Positions 1 to 9,095 of a stretch of DNA of 64,000 bases are shown here, piece after piece. The notes beneath the pieces are model-generated. The model had not been told where the DNA came from. It searched no databases and saw only the letters and a list, made by a program, of their open reading frames with translations. The stretch is from Cellulophaga sp. L1A9 (GTDB lineage: Bacteria > Bacteroidota > Bacteroidia > Flavobacteriales > Flavobacteriaceae): contig NZ_CP047027.1 of NCBI RefSeq assembly GCF_009797025.1, forward strand, positions 1,674,001-1,738,000, given 5' to 3'. The stretch's first letter is position 1, and each line of letters begins with the position of its first letter. The position numbers were made by a program, and so were the translations under genes.

Positions 1-490
1 AGTAGGTGCCTCCTTTTAAAATAGCACTCACAAAAGTGATGGATAATAGGGCAATTACTACGCGTAATGCCTGTACCAATAGCTCTGCATGATTGGTATA
101 ATGCGCTATTAGGTTTTTATAAACTTCTGGATCTATAGCCTCTTTTAAGTGCACAATATTCCCTATTGTTGCTCTGGAACCAATCCAAATACCACCTACT
201 GCAAAGGCAATAAAACCTAAACCAAGCGTAAGTCTAGCGAGTGTTTCACTACCAGACCTTAACATTAAATAAATATGAATATAACCTGCAAAATAGAATG
301 GAAGTCCTATGACTGCTAAAAAATGGCCAAGCGTCATGTGCTCTAGGCTTACAAACGCAAAAAATTCAAAGTCTTTTGCATGTCCTAAAATATTGGGAGA
401 ATAATGTAGTAGGTACTCTCCTGCCCCCACTAATAAGGCTCCTAATAACCCTAGGTATCCTAAGATTTTAATTGTCGTATTGGTATTCAT
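1..490 (-). CDS. Multi-pass membrane protein, C-terminus cut by window edge
   Basis: The reading frame opens with ATG at 490 and stays open to the left edge, so 163 residues are visible and the end is missing. Four hydrophobic stretches suggest membrane helices, near residues 8-26, 50-75, 86-105 and 140-158. A conserved-looking start (MNTNTTIKILGYLGLLGALL) and a Gly/Phe/Tyr-rich second segment recall the DUF6796 family of small Bacteroidota membrane proteins, but this is a recollection and not a proven match. It follows the Crp/Fnr gene on the same strand with a 37-bp gap, so the two are probably co-transcribed and it may be a target or partner of that regulator. Function unknown. Confidence 0.7.
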   Translation of the reverse strand, partial: MNTNTTIKILGYLGLLGALLVGAGEYLLHYSPNILGHAKDFEFFAFVSLEHMTLGHFLAVIGLPFYFAGYIHIYLMLRSGSETLARLTLGLGFIAFAVGGIWIGSRATIGNIVHLKEAIDPEVYKNLIAHYTNHAELLVQALRVVIALLSITFVSAILKGGTY

Positions 491-527
491 AAATGATTTG
501 GTCTAGTTGATTGCTTTAATCGCTTAT

Positions 528-1202
528 TTAATTTTCAGGTATATTTTGATGTAGGATTGAAATGTATTTTGAATCATAAAATATCTTTTCCTCTTTACGC
601 AAAGTGCTTAACACATTATTTACTGTTTGTCGTGAGGTATTGGTCAGGTTCGCAATATCTTTATGAGATAGTAGGTTTTTAGCTTCAATTTTATGCTCCT
701 TAACTACTCCAAATTCTTCGATGTATGATTGAATAAAATCTTCTATTCTTGTTTTACTGTCTTTAAATAAAAGATGCTCTAATCTGTTTTCTAATTTTTG
801 AATTCGCAATCCGTAAATTTTAAGAATTCTATTTTTTAATGAACTATGCTTTTCTATAAGTCCTTCCATCGTATCAGATTCTATATAGCAAATGATAGAA
901 TCCTCAAGCGTTTGCGCCATTTCTTTTGAAGCCGCTTCAAGATTAAATAAAGAAAGTTCTCCAAAAATATTACCATTTTTAACAATGTACTTTGTTGTAT
1001 TATTAGTGGTGTCCATGATTTTAACTGCGCCTTTTTTTAAAAAGAAAACACACTTCTTATTGCGAGTACCAATTTGTATGGTTTGCCCCTTATCAATATT
1101 TTCCATCTCTAACAAATCGCACATTTCCATCATTGCAGACATCCCTAATTTTTTAAAAAGATTAAAATCTTGTAGAAACCAATATGTCGTAAGTGTTTTC
1201 AA
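528..1202 (-). CDS. Crp/Fnr-family transcriptional regulator
   Basis: The 224-residue protein has the two-domain layout of the Crp/Fnr family. An N-terminal cyclic-nucleotide-type sensor beta-barrel (about residues 20-130) contains the GE-L-SLF turn. A C-terminal winged helix (about 150-215) has the recognition helix pattern LTNTSRQTVNNVLSTL. No N-terminal cysteine cluster is seen, so it is not an Fnr-type iron-sulfur oxygen sensor; the ligand is unknown. The start is a TTG at 1202: an in-frame stop lies five codons upstream, and the next ATG (residue 21) would cut into the sensor. It probably heads an operon with the membrane protein gene downstream. Confidence 0.9.
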   Translation of the reverse strand: MKTLTTYWFLQDFNLFKKLGMSAMMEMCDLLEMENIDKGQTIQIGTRNKKCVFFLKKGAVKIMDTTNNTTKYIVKNGNIFGELSLFNLEAASKEMAQTLEDSIICYIESDTMEGLIEKHSSLKNRILKIYGLRIQKLENRLEHLLFKDSKTRIEDFIQSYIEEFGVVKEHKIEAKNLLSHKDIANLTNTSRQTVNNVLSTLRKEEKIFYDSKYISILHQNIPEN

Positions 1203-1242
1203 TAGTTGCTGATTTTAAGCTAATTATAAAACTAAGATTAAT

Positions 1243-1705
1243 TATCCTCACTGGAACCTAAAGTATTTTCAGATGTTACTTCAGGCGACACTTCGAACCC
1301 ATTTACCCGAATAAGAGATTACGATATTGGACGTAACAAACCATCAGGAATTACATTTTGTAATTATTTAAGTATTTGAAACCATGGAATCACGGCAATT
1401 TTAGGACCTAAAAAATAACAAAAAACAGGTGTAGCACTTAAAGTGCATATTGCAGAAGAAAGAAGACGAGAACTTGCGTTAGAGAGCCATGGCATCTATG
1501 ATTACAATAGAACTGATGCCGCTTAACAGGTCATATTAACACCGGAGTAAATGTTGGAAAGTTAAATTATCACGCAAGTGAAATTGAAGCTTCAAGAATG
1601 GAGCAAACTTTAGGTTATTGATCTCAATTTTTGGTTCATAATGAAAACCGCAGAGCTATACTCCATTATTTTTATTATACCTTAAAGCATGGTTTATTAG
1701 AATAA
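1243..1705 (+). pseudogene. Decayed gene of unrecognised family
   Basis: One forward frame reads as protein-like sequence but is broken. From 1243 it gives a charged, globular stretch containing NPFTRIRDYDIGRNKPSG. After internal stops follows HIAEERRRELALESHGIYD, then a stop and a frame change. The last part contains VGKLNYHASEIEASRMEQ and ends, after another stop, in NRRAILHYFYYTLKHGLLE and a terminal TAA at 1703-1705. At least four stops and one shift separate the parts, so it cannot be expressed. The tail overlaps the 3' end of the convergent lipoprotein gene by a few bases. I cannot name the family; the composition (Arg/Glu-rich helices) is not transposase-like in any way I recognise. 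Confidence 0.55.
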
Positions 1706-2944
1706 ATTTAAGGCAACGTATGCTGTTTTTATAGTTGATATTTTAGCATCATGCGAGGTCCATGCAAAATACATTTTGTCACCCACTCTTTCCATTTGAG
1801 GAAACCCAGTGTTTCGAGAGTCGCCCAATACACTTATAGAAATTGGCGTAGATTGCATCCCATCTTTAGTTACTTTCATTGCTTTTAAGTAGGTTGTTTT
1901 CGCAATTGTTTCCATCCAACTTACTATAGCAGTATCAGGGTTTAGCATTTCAACATCTACCCTGCCCAAAGTTTCCTTATTGCTTATTAAAATAGGCTCT
2001 AAAAAATCTTCGCCTCCGTTTTCAGAAAAAATTAATTGCACTTTTGGCTCCCCATTTACAGCTGTAAACCAAGCAACTACTATGTCATTATCTATAGTAT
2101 CTACTTTAGGGCCGTTCACAGGACAGCCATTTATTTCCCATCCATCCTTATGAATAAATTTAGGAGTCGTCCATTTTCCATCTACGCGTCTTGTAATGGC
2201 AATATCTCTAATCTCCTCATCAGTACGGTCTCTGTATAAAACAATAGGGCCATTAGCCGTAATTGCCGCAGTAGTTTGGCAACAGCTGCAGGTTTTAGGA
2301 TCTAAAAGCACCTCTTCGCTAACGATACCTTCTGAAGAAACCTTAGCAGCTCTAAGAGCCATAGTACCTCCATGACCCGCATGCGCATCAGCTGTATCAG
2401 ACATTGTATTTCTCCCATCTAGCCAAGTGATAAAAAATGAATCCTCTTGATAAGGTAAAGCCGTAACAAAACCATGTTCTGTTTTTGTACCATCTGTATG
2501 TAATACCTTCTGTGTTTGCCATTTTGAGACATCCTGCGGCAAAACATTTAATTTGATATCATATGCGAAAGTTTCTTTGGAAGATTTTTTAAGGTAATGC
2601 GCAAGTAGGTTTCCATTATTCTCCGTAATTGTTGGATAATCTGCCCAATTTACAAACCAATCTTTACCTGTTATAATTTCCTTAGGCTGCTCCCATTTGC
2701 CATCTTTTAAATAGGAGTAATTAAGTTGCGTTACAGAATCATTGATCCTTTTTACCCAAGAGAGTATGGTTTGTTCCGTATTTGAAAACAAATGCGGTAA
2801 TGATGTTTCTGTTCCTCCAGGAAATGCCAAAGGGTGTACCACCACAACATTTTTTTCTGAGGATGTTTGCTCTTTCTTTTTAGACGTGCATGAAACAAAT
2901 AACGCTAGTACTATGGTTGCTGTTAGGAAGTGTATAAGCTTCAT
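1697..2944 (-). CDS. Sialidase-like beta-propeller lipoprotein with Cys motif
   Basis: This 415-residue protein begins with a signal peptide and lipobox (LALFVSC, Cys19), so it should be a lipid-anchored periplasmic or outer-membrane protein. The body has repeated W-x-D/N beta-blade patterns like BNR/sialidase propellers, but I see no clear catalytic Arg triad, so sialidase activity is not implied. A C-S-C-C cluster at residues 219-222 and a GCPVNGP segment near Cys274 are distinctive and could bind a metal or form a disulfide. A His-rich loop (DAHAGHGG, about 187-193) strengthens the metal idea. It directly follows the TlpA gene, with the stop codon touching its ATG, so the thioredoxin may reduce or load these cysteines. 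Confidence 0.75.
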   Translation of the reverse strand: MKLIHFLTATIVLALFVSCTSKKKEQTSSEKNVVVVHPLAFPGGTETSLPHLFSNTEQTILSWVKRINDSVTQLNYSYLKDGKWEQPKEIITGKDWFVNWADYPTITENNGNLLAHYLKKSSKETFAYDIKLNVLPQDVSKWQTQKVLHTDGTKTEHGFVTALPYQEDSFFITWLDGRNTMSDTADAHAGHGGTMALRAAKVSSEGIVSEEVLLDPKTCSCCQTTAAITANGPIVLYRDRTDEEIRDIAITRRVDGKWTTPKFIHKDGWEINGCPVNGPKVDTIDNDIVVAWFTAVNGEPKVQLIFSENGGEDFLEPILISNKETLGRVDVEMLNPDTAIVSWMETIAKTTYLKAMKVTKDGMQSTPISISVLGDSRNTGFPQMERVGDKMYFAWTSHDAKISTIKTAYVALNLF

Positions 2945-3448
2945 TTAGTTGAAATTTTTTAGTTTCTTAATCATTTCGGATGAATCCCACTCAGCTGCTC
3001 CCCTAATTACGGTGACTTCCTTTCCTTGCTCGTTGTAAATGAATGTGGCTGGTAATGCATAAATTTTTAATTGCGATAGCGTACCGGTATAGCGTATAAA
3101 ATTAAGTTTAACATTCGTTTGAACTTTAAAATTATTTATGGTTTCGACAGACTCATCGGTAGCTAAAAGAAAGACATAGTTGTCTTCTTTCAATAATGCC
3201 ATGGCGCGCTCTAAAGAGGGCATTTCCTCAATACAAGGCCTACACCATGTTGCCCAAAAATTCAGTAAAATTTTCTTGCCTTTATAATCATTTAAAGAAA
3301 TAGGATTACCCTCTAAATCGACGAATAAACTAGAAGCAGTGGTAACAACATTAATCTCATTTACCGAATCAATAGGTTTTTTTTCTATTTGATTGCATGA
3401 AATTGAACAGGCTAAAAGTAAAATTGTGATTCCTAAATGTCTTCTCAT
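2945..3448 (-). CDS. TlpA/ResA-like thioredoxin lipoprotein
   Basis: A 167-residue protein with an N-terminal signal and lipobox (Cys14 or Cys18), followed by a TlpA-type thioredoxin fold. The active site WATWCRPC gives the redox pair Cys69 and Cys72. The later cis-Pro segment reads YALPATF, and FNEQG/YNEQGK-type strands follow, as in ResA/TlpA. It should be tethered to the cell envelope and reduce disulfides of exported proteins. Its stop codon abuts the start of the Cys-motif lipoprotein, so the two genes form a coupled pair, and that lipoprotein is the obvious client. No cytochrome c biogenesis genes are adjacent. Confidence 0.9.
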   Translation of the reverse strand: MRRHLGITILLLACSISCNQIEKKPIDSVNEINVVTTASSLFVDLEGNPISLNDYKGKKILLNFWATWCRPCIEEMPSLERAMALLKEDNYVFLLATDESVETINNFKVQTNVKLNFIRYTGTLSQLKIYALPATFIYNEQGKEVTVIRGAAEWDSSEMIKKLKNFN

Positions 3449-3575
3449 ATGCTATTAATGCCTCCCCAAACAAAAATAACAAATTAAACCCATGAAGCAC
3501 CAGGATGCACGAAAAGTGCTACTTTGATTTGGTATTTAGAAGATGTTAGGGTGAATATTCTATCTTGTGGTACCC

Positions 3576-3830
3576 TTAAAAGCGATTCAGAATGAAGGTG
3601 ACTCGTAATTTATCATCTAAATCCATGGCAAATCTGGAAACGGGTTGCCCTTCTCTTAGCGGAAATACCAGCTCTCCTTCAAAGGGCCTATGAAGCTCAT
3701 TGAGGAATTTCATATCCTATGTTGTGGCTGCAAAGTTGGCACTGATCTTTACATCTATTTTTAGACTTGTAAGTTTCAGCCAGCTTGAATCTTTCAAGGT
3801 AATTTCAAGTAAATAAGTTGGGAACCTACG
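3576..3830 (-). pseudogene. Remnant of a VIT-domain protein
   Basis: Reading leftward, this interval encodes SLKIDVKISANFAATT, then a TAG stop, then MKFLNELHRPFEGELVFPL followed by REGQPVSRFAMDLDDKLRV, and then runs out of frame to a TAA at 3576-3578. The pattern of a short N-x-x-x-R-P-x-E-G-E-L-x-F-P-L strand followed by G-x-x-V-S-x-F-A-M-D-x-x-x-K-L-R is the core of the VIT (vault/inter-alpha-trypsin) domain, which normally precedes a VWA domain. The upstream and downstream parts are lost. It is a small relic, not a working gene. The rest of the 3449-3938 gap holds nothing else that I can recognise. Confidence 0.6.
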
Positions 3831-3938
3831 GATAGAAATATGATGAAAATTAACTCTTTCATGGTTGGTCTATGGTAAAACTGCTAATAAACCATGGCAG
3901 GTACAACACATAATGAATTAGGTATTATTTTCAGTGAG

Positions 3939-4961
3939 TCAATCAGGCTTTTCTTCATATCGACGCGTAGCTTTCTTCAATTTTTGATGGATTCTTTTCC
4001 TAACCCGTTCTGGTTGTAAAATCTCAATAGCATCCCCAAACCCAAGTATCAAACGCTCTAATTCAAAATTGATTTTTACTTTGATATTGATTTCAATGCT
4101 ACCATCTCCATTTTCTTTCTCAATTATTTGAGAATGATGCATGGGTTTTGTAATTACGTAAGGAGCATTATATCTATCAACCCATAACTTAATATTTGAA
4201 GCTCGCTCTCCTTGATTTACCGTTACACCAACAACATCCTTGTAAAAGGTATCTGCATCAAATTCAAAGTCTGTATAAGAAGTTGCAAAATCATAATCAA
4301 TCGAAATAATTCGGTCTAAAGCCAAATTAACAACTCCTTTATTTTTATTCCCCATTCCTACTAAGAACCATCGATTATTGAACTCTTTCAATAAACAGGG
4401 ATGAAAGGTAATTGTGTTCGCCTCTATAGCTTTGAACGACTTATACTCTAATTTCAAAACCACCTTTTTCTGAATGGCTTGATACAATTCATCTAACCAA
4501 TGGAGTCCCTTTAGGTTTTCATTTTTATCCAGATGAATAATTGAAGATTGGTGGGTTTTCTCAGTATATACTTTATCCTCCAATCGCTGAATAATTCCAC
4601 CTATTTCAGAAAACAACGAAAAGTCTTTAAACTGCTTTAGCATTTCTACCGTTTCAGAAAGTACATTCATATCATTTTCCGTAATCGGAATATCTGTAAT
4701 GGAATAACCTTCTTCTTCGTACTTATAATACTTCTTATCGTAAACAGAAATAGGTGCGTTGTATCCTAATTTATCACTTCGCATTAACTGAATATCCAAT
4801 TGAACCGTTCGCTTGCTAACATTTACTTCTCGACCTTCATATTCATATAAGGCATCTGAGCAGGCTTCAATTAAATCATCTAAAGTCCATTGACGGTAGT
4901 TATTCTGCAAACATTTATCAATAGATTTATACCGGATAAGGGCGTTTTTATTGAGAGCCAT
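3939..4961 (-). CDS. WYL-domain transcriptional regulator
   Basis: The 340-residue protein has an N-terminal helix-turn-helix region (about 1-70, including the segment NVSKRTVQLDIQLMRSDKLGY) and a WYL domain (about 150-240, with the segment KVVLKLEYKSF and the FHPCLLKEFNNRWFLVG core), followed by a WCX-like C-terminal part ending near 335. WYL proteins bind nucleic-acid or nucleotide ligands and often control defence or repair loci. It is transcribed away from the nucleotidyltransferase/HEPN/RtcB genes, and a perfect 12-bp inverted repeat sits between the two transcription units. That makes it the likely repressor or activator of the locus, sensing some product of RNA damage; this role is inferred. 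Confidence 0.88.
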   Translation of the reverse strand: MALNKNALIRYKSIDKCLQNNYRQWTLDDLIEACSDALYEYEGREVNVSKRTVQLDIQLMRSDKLGYNAPISVYDKKYYKYEEEGYSITDIPITENDMNVLSETVEMLKQFKDFSLFSEIGGIIQRLEDKVYTEKTHQSSIIHLDKNENLKGLHWLDELYQAIQKKVVLKLEYKSFKAIEANTITFHPCLLKEFNNRWFLVGMGNKNKGVVNLALDRIISIDYDFATSYTDFEFDADTFYKDVVGVTVNQGERASNIKLWVDRYNAPYVITKPMHHSQIIEKENGDGSIEINIKVKINFELERLILGFGDAIEILQPERVRKRIHQKLKKATRRYEEKPD

Positions 4962-4996
4962 TTAGGAGTATTTTTAATGAAAATACTAAATCAATC

Positions 4997-5025
4997 TTTA
5001 CTACGCAAAATAATTGCGTAGTAAA
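4997..5025. promoter_or_regulatory. Perfect inverted repeat, likely WYL operator
   Basis: TTTACTACGCAA, a five-base spacer AATAA, then TTGCGTAGTAAA: two perfect 12-bp arms in the 92-bp gap between the divergent WYL and nucleotidyltransferase genes. The left arm recurs exactly at 7532-7543, upstream of rtcB, which argues for a binding site and not for a chance palindrome. A TTTG element (5034-5037, CATATTTG, close to the TAnnTTTG -7 box) follows 37 bases after the start of the repeat. Bound protein would overlap the promoter. Confidence 0.75.
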
Positions 5026-5053
5026 CTGTCATATTTGTATCATAATATTAGAA

Positions 5054-5791
5054 ATGATGATACACAAACTTAAAAATCTTGCAACCGACAAAAAGGTTAA
5101 CATACTTTTTGCCTGCGAATCTGGAAGCAGAGCTTGGGGCTTTGCTTCTCCTGATAGCGATTACGATGTTCGATTTGTATACACCCATCCTCTAGAATGG
5201 TATCTATCCGTTTCAGAAAAAAGGGATACTATCGATTTAATGGAAGGCGACTTTGATGCAGTTGGTTGGGAACTCAGAAAGAAGCTACGCTTGCTTAAAA
5301 AGTCAAACGTACCAGCGCTAGAGCATTTATTTTCACCTATAACTTATATTGAAGAAAATGCATCTATTAAGGAACTTAGAAAAATCGCTGAAGATTGCTT
5401 TTCTCCTGTAGCTTGTATGTATCACTATTTAAGTATGAGTAAAAAATATGAAGAAAAGCTATCTGCTGAAACTGTAAAACTAAAGAGTTTGTTTTATGCA
5501 TTGCGAACAGCTTTGGCGGGCAAGTGGATACTGGAGAACAATACAATGCCTCCAGTTGTTTTTGATAAAATGCTATCTCTTGTCAAAAGGGATGAGGCTG
5601 ACGAAATAAGAAACTTAATGACTATAAAATCAGAGAATAACGAAAGTTATTTACATTCGAGAAATGAGAAAGTCATAAATCTTATAACAGGTGTTTTAGA
5701 TGTTAACGAAAAGTTTGCAAAATCTCTTTCTGGGGGAAAACCTGATACTGATAGAATTGATAGTTTTTTATACAACACCTTGACCAAATGA
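5054..5791 (+). CDS. Minimal nucleotidyltransferase, YcgL-like (first)
   Basis: A 245-residue protein of the DNA polymerase beta superfamily. The nucleotidyltransferase signature is plain: G24-S25 in SGSRAWGF, followed by D36-Y-D38, the paired metal-binding aspartates. The rest resembles the YcgL family described from Bacillus, with a helical C-terminal half that may act as a substrate-recognition domain. Such enzymes transfer a nucleotide to RNA ends or to protein side chains; the acceptor here is unknown. It is the first gene after the proposed operator, and its stop overlaps the start of the second nucleotidyltransferase (ATGA), so translation is coupled. Confidence 0.85.
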   Translation: MMIHKLKNLATDKKVNILFACESGSRAWGFASPDSDYDVRFVYTHPLEWYLSVSEKRDTIDLMEGDFDAVGWELRKKLRLLKKSNVPALEHLFSPITYIEENASIKELRKIAEDCFSPVACMYHYLSMSKKYEEKLSAETVKLKSLFYALRTALAGKWILENNTMPPVVFDKMLSLVKRDEADEIRNLMTIKSENNESYLHSRNEKVINLITGVLDVNEKFAKSLSGGKPDTDRIDSFLYNTLTK

Positions 5792-6843
5792 AAACAATAG
5801 AAGAACTAAAAGCTTCAGGGAATATAATATTTGAATGCATTAGCGGTAGTAGAGCATACGGACTCGCTACTGCTTCTTCTGATACCGATATTCGTGGAGT
5901 TTTTGTACTACCAAAAGAAAAGTATTATTCACTAGAATATGTGGGTCAAATAAATAATGAGACGAACGATATTGTTTATTATGAACTTAAAAAGTTCATA
6001 GAACTTCTTTCGAAAAACAATCCTAATATTCTTGAATTGTTAAGTGTGCCTGAAGAATGCATACTTTCAAAGCATCCGCTATTCGATAAAGTCAAGTCTG
6101 AGTACTTTCTTTCAAAATTATGCAAAGACACCTTTGCGAATTATGCTTTTACCCAAATAAAAAAAGCAAGAGGATTGAAAAAAAAAATAGTAAATCCTAT
6201 TGAAAAAGAACGAAAATCTGTTACTGACTTTTGTTTTGTTCGAAAAGAAAAGCGCGCTGCTCCTTTAAACACTTTTTTAGAAAATGAAGGTTTCGAAGTG
6301 GCCCATTGTGGATTGGCAAAAATAAGTCAAATGAAAGATTGTTACAATCTCTTCTACAATCCTTCTATGAAGTATAGTGGCGTTGCCAGAGAAAATGCGA
6401 ATGAAGTCTGCCTTAGTTCTATTCCAAAATCAGAAGTACCAGCAGCTATTTTATATTTCAATCTAGATGGGTATTCATCCTATTGTAAAAAGTATAAGGA
6501 GTATTGGTCTTGGGTAGAAAAGAGAAATGATGAACGTTATAAGAGTAACATTTCGCATGAAAAGAACTACGATGCTAAAAACATGATGCATACTTTTCGT
6601 CTTTTACATATGGCTAAAGAAATAGGAGTTGATAATAAAATCATGGTGAAAAGACCAGATCGCGACTTCCTACTAGATGTAAAGAATGCTGAATTCGAAT
6701 ATGAAGAATTGGTTGAAAGAGCAGAAAAACTAAGAACTGAACTAGAAGTTATTTATGAAAAATCTAGTTTGATGGAAAGGCCTGATTTGGATAGGGTTAA
6801 TAAAATATTAGCTAGCATTAGAGAAGAATATTATAACCTATAG
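5788..6843 (+). CDS. Nucleotidyltransferase-domain protein (second)
   Basis: This 351-residue protein again starts with a polymerase-beta-type nucleotidyltransferase domain: G20-S21 in SGSRAYGL and D32-T-D34 metal ligands. It is about 100 residues longer than its neighbour and has a Lys/Arg/Glu-rich helical C-terminal half (about 230-345) that could bind nucleic acid. The two enzymes share the fold but little sequence outside the core, so they are ancient paralogues or independent recruits and not a recent duplication. It overlaps the upstream gene by four bases and the HEPN-like gene follows after 5 bp, so all three are one operon. The substrate is not known. Confidence 0.82.
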   Translation: MKTIEELKASGNIIFECISGSRAYGLATASSDTDIRGVFVLPKEKYYSLEYVGQINNETNDIVYYELKKFIELLSKNNPNILELLSVPEECILSKHPLFDKVKSEYFLSKLCKDTFANYAFTQIKKARGLKKKIVNPIEKERKSVTDFCFVRKEKRAAPLNTFLENEGFEVAHCGLAKISQMKDCYNLFYNPSMKYSGVARENANEVCLSSIPKSEVPAAILYFNLDGYSSYCKKYKEYWSWVEKRNDERYKSNISHEKNYDAKNMMHTFRLLHMAKEIGVDNKIMVKRPDRDFLLDVKNAEFEYEELVERAEKLRTELEVIYEKSSLMERPDLDRVNKILASIREEYYNL

Positions 6844-6848
6844 AAATT

Positions 6849-7529
6849 ATGTCAAAAGAAATTTTCCTGAAAGGTTATACTGAAAAAGTGAATAAAAATT
6901 ACAGTTCATTGGAATACTATTTTAATGATGACCTGATTTTTTTGTCCGCTTTAAACATAGCTAAATATGAAATCATCAATTGCTTAATGATAGAACAATA
7001 TAACGCCTCGATAACTTTAACTAATCACATGGTTGAAAGAATGTTGAAACTTGCACTTATAGAAAAAATAACTAATGGTTTGAAAATTTCTGAGAAAGAC
7101 ATTAAAGAGCTAGAAAAAACACTTTCCGAAGCCTCAAATCTTTATGATGCCGAAGTAATGTCTCAATCAATAAAACTTGTGTTTGAAGAGGGCCTTATCT
7201 CGGAGGAAGAAAAAAGTTATTTGGACAAAGTTATTCGAGATAATATAAGAAATGGTTTTTCACATGCTGAAATGGAAAAGATTAACAAAGGAAAAGTGGA
7301 TCAAATTGAAATGTACTCATTTAAATTTACCGAGGTACAAAAATCCCTTAACGAAGGTAGCCCAATTCCAAAAAAGCAAATCAAAGTTTCAACAAAAGCG
7401 CCTTTTTTACAATCTGAAATTCAAAAGATGAAAGCGGAAGAAATTGCATTTCCATATTTCAAAAGTATCTATACGATTGCCAAAAACATTGACCGTAGGC
7501 TTGACACTAAGAAAGAATACTACGAATAA
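6849..7529 (+). CDS. HEPN-like helical protein with R-x4-H motif
   Basis: The 226-residue product appears all-alpha. It contains IRNGFSHAEM, in which R134-N-G-F-S-H139 fits the R-N-x3-H (R-x4-H) signature of HEPN domains, the catalytic pair of many HEPN ribonucleases. A preceding long helix (about 50-75, LTNHMVERMLKLALIEK) fits the helix that packs against it. No transmembrane or signal segment is seen. Encoded between two nucleotidyltransferases and an RNA ligase, it could be either an RNase toxin held in check by nucleotidyl transfer, as in HEPN-MNT modules, or an RNA-processing partner for repair. The family assignment rests on the motif and context only; the overall sequence is not one I recognise. 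Confidence 0.6.
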   Translation: MSKEIFLKGYTEKVNKNYSSLEYYFNDDLIFLSALNIAKYEIINCLMIEQYNASITLTNHMVERMLKLALIEKITNGLKISEKDIKELEKTLSEASNLYDAEVMSQSIKLVFEEGLISEEEKSYLDKVIRDNIRNGFSHAEMEKINKGKVDQIEMYSFKFTEVQKSLNEGSPIPKKQIKVSTKAPFLQSEIQKMKAEEIAFPYFKSIYTIAKNIDRRLDTKKEYYE

Positions 7530-7531
7530 AA

Positions 7532-7572
7532 TTTACTACGCAAAATGACTGCGCACATGGAGCTGACATTTG
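7532..7572 (+). promoter_or_regulatory. Second WYL-type operator and promoter before rtcB
   Basis: TTTACTACGCAA at 7532-7543 is identical to the left arm of the repeat at 4997. After the same five-base spacer length comes CTGCGCA, a degenerate right arm that keeps the TGCG core. Further right, CTGACATTTG resembles CTGTCATATTTG of the first site. The TTTG lies 37 bases from the start of the repeat in both places. This predicts a second promoter for rtcB under the same regulator. Confidence 0.65.
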
Positions 7573-7616
7573 TTTCAGAATCATAAAGGAGACCCGTTAA
7601 ACAGTCTTCTTGTAGC

Positions 7617-7646
7617 GCTCCGCCGGACGAATGGAATCGGCGGAGC
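7617..7646 (+). promoter_or_regulatory. GC-rich hairpin in the rtcB leader
   Basis: GCTCCGCCG at 7617-7625 pairs with CGGCGGAGC at 7638-7646 (nine perfect base pairs, extendable by one G-U), enclosing a 12-base loop. It is strikingly GC-rich against the AT-rich surroundings and lies 16 bases before the rtcB start codon. There is no U-run after it, so it is not an ordinary terminator. It may shape translation or be a structured RNA substrate. Confidence 0.5.
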
Positions 7647-7649
7647 TAA

Positions 7650-9065
<1,416 letters not shown>

Positions 9066-9095
9066 TTTAGGTATCAAAAAACTACATGCTATTTC

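Noticed and set aside
892..1212. Forward 106-residue frame opposite the Crp/Fnr gene
   Set aside because: Antisense shadow of a well-supported regulator; no family features.
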